9,143 nt of DNA from Candidatus Brevefilum sp. GTDB lineage: Bacteria > Chloroflexota > Anaerolineae > Anaerolineales > Anaerolineaceae. A program made the translations under genes and the position numbers. A model generated the notes under the pieces. It ran no database searches. It was not told where the DNA came from and worked only from the letters and a program-made list of their open reading frames with translations. The DNA lies in contig SKPR01000087.1 of NCBI GenBank assembly GCA_007119455.1, positions 1 to 9,143 on the forward strand, in the 5' to 3' direction. This document shows positions 6,554 through 9,143 of the stretch, piece by piece (within the stretch, counting starts at the first letter, position 1; each line of letters opens with the position of its first letter).

Positions 6554-6611
6554 GCCTTCTCTGGAGCGAAGCGGAACCCCCACCGTTTTTGGGTGGGGGC
6601 AAGATGAGGTG
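6554..6611 (+). repeat. Repeat A, copy 1 (hairpin)
   Basis: The unit begins GCCTTCTCTGGAGCGAAGCG and ends AAGATGAGGTG. Its centre is a perfect hairpin: CCCCCACC at 6577-6584, a 7-nt loop G-TTTTT-G, and GGTGGGGG at 6592-6599. The part 6561-6611 recurs almost exactly at 6901-6951. No T run follows, so it is not a plain terminator. Confidence 0.8.
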
Positions 6612-6652
6612 TAAGTACACGTTTATTCTCGCTGGTCTAACATAACCCGCAT

Positions 6653-6711
6653 ACCTGTAGGGTGCGGTCTGATTATGACCGCACCATTCTTGCTTGAAAC
6701 GCCTTCTCACC
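6653..6711 (+). repeat. Repeat B, copy 1 (REP-like, GTAG foot)
   Basis: ACCTGTAGGGTGCGGTC at 6653-6669 recurs exactly at 6727-6743. GTAG (6657-6660) sits directly at the foot of a 9-bp perfect hairpin, GGTGCGGTC (6661-6669) / GACCGCACC (6677-6685), with a 7-nt loop. This matches the known REP layout of a GTAG tetranucleotide plus palindrome. The tail (6686-6708) ends GCCTTCTC, the first bases of repeat A, as if an A unit had been cut off here. Confidence 0.75.
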
Positions 6712-6726
6712 GATCATAATCTAAAA

Positions 6727-6788
6727 ACCTGTAGGGTGCGGTCCGGGTGCCTGCACTCCATATGCCTTGTTTGGGGTGTGACCGCACC
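6727..6788 (+). repeat. Repeat B, copy 2 (REP-like, enlarged loop)
   Basis: The same ACCTGTAGGGTGCGGTC foot and left arm (arm 6735-6743) as copy 1. The right arm GACCGCACC is at 6780-6788, but the loop is 36 nt instead of 7. It continues without a break through CTTGCTGGCAAAGGCCTTCTC into repeat A copy 2, which shows that B and A can form one composite unit. Confidence 0.75.
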
Positions 6789-6804
6789 AGTCTTGCTGGC
6801 AAAG

Positions 6805-6890
6805 GCCTTCTCTGGAGCGAAGCGGAACCCGTACCTTCTGTTGGTGGGGGCAAACGGAGAAGGTGGCTGCGTAGCAGACGGATGAGGTGT
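6805..6890 (+). repeat. Repeat A, copy 2 (diverged, with insertion)
   Basis: It opens with the same 20 bases as copy 1 (GCCTTCTCTGGAGCGAAGCG). The hairpin is imperfect (left arm 6828-6835, 7-nt loop, GGTGGGGG at 6843-6850). About 28 extra nt, rich in GGAGAAGG/GTGG, separate GGGGGCAA from GATGAGGTG, which are adjacent in copies 1 and 3. Confidence 0.7.
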
Positions 6891-6900
6891 GAACGCACTG

Positions 6901-6951
6901 CTGGAGCGCAGCGGAACCCCCACCGTTTTTGGGTGGGGGCAAGATGAGGTG
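6901..6951 (+). repeat. Repeat A, copy 3 (near-identical to copy 1)
   Basis: Bases 6901-6951 match 6561-6611 at 50 of 51 positions, with the only change in GCGAAGC versus GCGCAGC. The hairpin is CCCCCACC (6917-6924) / GGTGGGGG (6932-6939). It lacks the GCCTTCTC opening and starts directly at CTGGAGCG. Confidence 0.8.
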
Positions 6952-7035
6952 ATTAAAACAAGCAAACAATTGATTGAGTTAAAATGAATGACTTTGTGAT
7001 TGCCCTGGAGCTGAGTCGTTACGCTCGCCTTATCA

Positions 7036-8259
7036 TTATCCATCTTCCTGGCGTCTGTGTTTAAACAACCAGATCAAACCTCCCGTTAAGGCGGCCATCA
7101 CGGTTAACCCCACCAGTGCCTGCAGCATGGTCTTTTTCTCAAACCCTGGCATGACCACATCCCCATCACCATAACGTTTGAACAATTGCCCCCACTTTGT
7201 TTTCAGGGCTTCCTTCACGCGTTTGCGGCCGATAAATGGGTACCAGTAAACATTATGGTAGAAATTGCTGGCAAAATAGCTCCAGGGAACCAGCGGGCTT
7301 TGGAGCAGGGGTTTCTCAAGCGGTTTGAGCGGGCCGTGGTAGATCAGCTTCTGTCCTTTTGACGCAAATGTGTCTTCCTGAACGAAGCCCCACTGTTTTT
7401 CAGCTTCGATATCGTAACCGACAATTTCAATTTCCCGGGGATCACCAACACCCAGCCCCTTTTCATGCGCCAGGCGGATGAACCGGATGGAGAGCGGATC
7501 AAACCCCTGCAGCCGGGCTGAAACCGCATCGATGGCCACCTGGTCTGATGAAGCCAGCAGGATGTCCTTTTCATGCCAGCGCATCGCCCGCGGGCCGGGG
7601 CCATCTCCGGCAAAGGTGCCATCCATGACGGCAAAAATACCTGGGTGGATTTCCTGCTGGATCGTGAGCAGGTCAACCAGGGTTTCATGGATGACGCTAT
7701 GGGTCCAGTGCCGGTGCCGGTGCAGTAGTCCCCCAAAGGCGTTTTTCATGGCACCGGTGATGATGGTGAATACATGGGTTTTAATGGTGGGCAGATGCAC
7801 GATATTCATCCCGATCAGGTCCTTGGGGATAAAAATCCCTTCAGGGTAAACCTGATCCAACACCAGCAGCGGTTGGCTGGGAATGAATTCAACCCAGTCG
7901 AAAAGGTCTTCGTATAGATAAAGACAGGGCACCTTATAAAGATCGGTGACATACTTATGTTTATTATTGACCTCACCATGGCTGGTATCCACCACTACCG
8001 TATCATTATGGACGCCGACCAGGTCCATATAGCCCAGTCCTCGCAGGCCCCGGATGGTCCCTTCGAGCTGCCAGGGGGTTGTTGAGCAGGCCGGGTACCA
8101 GGTTTGCCAGGAAATATTGATCTTCAATCCGGTTTTGGGTCCTTCAGGCAACGCCTGCTTGATATCAGCCAGATCCATTAATCGCTCGATGTCATCCAGT
8201 ACGGTATCGGGGTTTGTTTTCAAAACGGCAACTTTACCTTTGCCCGGAAAATCAACCAT
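7036..8259 (-). CDS. DUF362 domain protein with C-terminal membrane anchor
   Basis: A 407-residue protein whose residues 1-280 match the DUF362 family: KINISWQTW (about 46-54), HLPTIKTH (155-162), TGAMKNAFGGL (168-178), GDGPGPR (218-224) and SSDQVAIDAV (237-246). The family's reaction is not firmly known, and many members carry ferredoxin clusters. This one has only isolated cysteines and no CxxCxxC pattern. A C-terminal extension of about 120 residues ends in one hydrophobic helix (about 378-399) followed by KHRRQ, and there is no N-terminal signal, so it is probably tail-anchored with the main domain in the cytoplasm. The ATG start is supported by GGAGGT 6 nt upstream and a -10 at 8300-8295. 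It is a single gene, divergent from the biotin ligase and convergent with the GIY-YIG gene. Confidence 0.85.
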   Translation of the reverse strand: MVDFPGKGKVAVLKTNPDTVLDDIERLMDLADIKQALPEGPKTGLKINISWQTWYPACSTTPWQLEGTIRGLRGLGYMDLVGVHNDTVVVDTSHGEVNNKHKYVTDLYKVPCLYLYEDLFDWVEFIPSQPLLVLDQVYPEGIFIPKDLIGMNIVHLPTIKTHVFTIITGAMKNAFGGLLHRHRHWTHSVIHETLVDLLTIQQEIHPGIFAVMDGTFAGDGPGPRAMRWHEKDILLASSDQVAIDAVSARLQGFDPLSIRFIRLAHEKGLGVGDPREIEIVGYDIEAEKQWGFVQEDTFASKGQKLIYHGPLKPLEKPLLQSPLVPWSYFASNFYHNVYWYPFIGRKRVKEALKTKWGQLFKRYGDGDVVMPGFEKKTMLQALVGLTVMAALTGGLIWLFKHRRQEDG

Positions 8260-8290
8260 GTTAGACCTCCATAAGTATTAAAATTAGCTC

Positions 8291-8300
8291 TATAATTATA
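8291..8300. promoter_or_regulatory. Palindromic bidirectional -10
   Basis: TATAATTATA is a perfect 10-bp palindrome giving a TATAAT in both directions. On the minus strand (8300-8295) it is well placed for the DUF362 gene, with start near 8288, about 28 nt before the ATG. On the plus strand (8291-8296) it would leave a leader of about 70 nt before the biotin ligase. No clear -35 is seen on either side. Confidence 0.45.
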
Positions 8301-8375
8301 CTCACTTAGCAACTGAGGCCTGAACCTTTTATCAACCTGGATTAAATTATTTAAATCGAAAAGGTGTTATTGGAT

Positions 8376-9143
8376 ATGACAGAAAACCTCTCACATTATC
8401 TTGATCCCCTCGGGCTGGGCGGATGGCAATATCACCCGGTGGCGGGCTCAACCAATGACCTGGCCCTGGCCTGGGCAGAAAATGACGCCTATGATGGATC
8501 ACTGGTCCTGGCAGATTCCCAGACGGCTGGACGGGGACGCCACGATCGGCACTGGATCACCCGCCCTGGTGTCGCCCTGGCTATGAGCCTGATCCTGCGC
8601 CCTCTTGAGGCAGAAACCCCGCATTTTGCGCGTTTCACAGCCCTGGCAGCATTGGGGTTGGTGCAGGCCCTATCTGATCTGGGGTTGGATGCAACGGTCA
8701 AGTGGCCGAACGACATTCTCATTCGTGATAAGAAGGTGGCCGGTGTGCTGGTTGAGGCTGACTGGCAATCTGGGGCGGTCAAGGCTGTGGTGATCGGGCT
8801 GGGCGTGAACGTATTGCCTGAATCGGTTCCGCCGGATGAGGTGTTGCGCTACCCGGCAACCTCGGTCGCCGATGAACTTGGCCGGCCGGTCAACCGCTGG
8901 GCCTTACTCGCCGGAATTATCCAGGCCATGCAAACCTATCGCGTGGATCTGACTCAAGATGTGTTCTTGCAGTCCTGGAATCACCACCTGGCCTTTCGCG
9001 AACAATGGGTTTCCTTAAGTACCTCAGACGGTACGGTGCAGACCCGGAAGGTCTTGGAAGTCGCCCAGGATGGATGTCTGGTGGTTGAGGATCAGGATGG
9101 CACCATCACCCGCCATGCAGCCGGTGAAATCGAAATCAGCACA
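8376..9143 (+). CDS. birA: Biotin--[acetyl-CoA-carboxylase] ligase, 3' end cut by window
   Basis: An open frame of 256 codons that runs off the right edge without a stop. It activates biotin with ATP to biotinyl-AMP and transfers it to a lysine of biotin carrier proteins such as acetyl-CoA carboxylase. Seen: the biotin-binding loop GRGRHDRHW (52-60), KWPNDI (109-114), KKVAGVLVE (119-127) with the catalytic-type Lys120, and IGLGVNV (140-146). The C-terminal SH3-like domain starts near 205-215 and is nearly complete, so only a few residues are probably missing. There is no N-terminal helix-turn-helix, so this is a monofunctional ligase and not a biotin-operon repressor. The ATG at 8376 is used, with AAAAGGTG about 9 nt upstream; a TTG at 8370 is in frame but too close to that site. 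It is divergent from the DUF362 gene. Confidence 0.92.
   Translation, partial: MTENLSHYLDPLGLGGWQYHPVAGSTNDLALAWAENDAYDGSLVLADSQTAGRGRHDRHWITRPGVALAMSLILRPLEAETPHFARFTALAALGLVQALSDLGLDATVKWPNDILIRDKKVAGVLVEADWQSGAVKAVVIGLGVNVLPESVPPDEVLRYPATSVADELGRPVNRWALLAGIIQAMQTYRVDLTQDVFLQSWNHHLAFREQWVSLSTSDGTVQTRKVLEVAQDGCLVVEDQDGTITRHAAGEIEIST

Larger units (their letters stand above)
6405..7035. other. Convergent intergenic region filled with repeats
   Basis: This 631-bp gap separates the plus-strand GIY-YIG gene from the minus-strand DUF362 gene. From 6405 to 6553 I see nothing recognisable beyond short GTAG/CTAC pairings. From 6554 to 6951 it is occupied by the two repeat types listed separately. 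From 6952 to 7035 it is plain AT-richer sequence. Open frames here translate the repeats (for example GGGSASLQRR-like stretches on the minus strand recurring in different frames), so I do not call them genes. Confidence 0.7.

Noticed and set aside
6577..6599. Repeat A hairpin as an intrinsic terminator
   Set aside because: The stem is strong but no T run follows on either strand, and it occurs three times as a repeat.
6554..6951. CRISPR array
   Set aside because: The units differ in length, spacing is irregular, two repeat types are mixed, and no cas genes are present.
6507..7043. Several open frames on both strands in the convergent gap
   Set aside because: They simply translate the A and B repeats, with the same peptide snippets recurring in different frames, and lack ribosome binding sites and family features.

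Overview
The window looks like ordinary chromosomal DNA from a bacterium, most plausibly a Chloroflexota (Anaerolineae-type) lineage. This placement is an inference from gene content and style: a lipoprotein form of the msrPQ repair system, a DUF362 protein, a short GIY-YIG protein and palindromic intergenic repeats. There is no rRNA or marker gene to prove it. No phage, insertion sequence, CRISPR array, tRNA or rRNA is visible. Nine protein genes can be supported, one of them cut by the right edge.

Left part (1-4326), all on the minus strand. Bases 1-324 hold no gene I can support, but contain two inverted repeats and a 15-bp-phased repeat that runs into the stop of the first gene. Then, read right to left, come two transcription units. 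The upstream one is a rhodanese-like lipoprotein (4326-3913), MsrP (3837-2881) and MsrQ (2847-2179). MsrPQ repairs oxidised methionine outside the cytoplasmic membrane, with MsrQ passing electrons to the molybdenum enzyme MsrP. The rhodanese-like lipoprotein probably works in the same compartment. The second unit is a Gfo/Idh/MocA oxidoreductase (2082-1075) followed 18 nt later by a ThuA-like protein (1056-325), a pair typical of keto-sugar metabolism.

Middle part (4475-6404), plus strand. A site-2 protease family membrane metalloprotease, a TyrA-like dehydrogenase lacking the usual catalytic residues, and a small GIY-YIG protein are spaced by 1 and 9 nt and look like one operon. The region between the two divergent units (4327-4474) holds several good -10 elements.

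Right part. A 631-bp convergent gap (6405-7035) is filled from 6554 to 6951 with palindromic repeats, some with a GTAG foot as in REP elements. Then come a minus-strand DUF362 protein with a C-terminal membrane helix (8259-7036) and, divergently, a biotin-protein ligase (from 8376) that runs off the end. I see no clear undescribed multi-gene system. The most interesting points are the composite repeat cluster, the catalytically unusual TyrA homologue coupled to a membrane protease, and the membrane-anchored rhodanese/MsrP arrangement.
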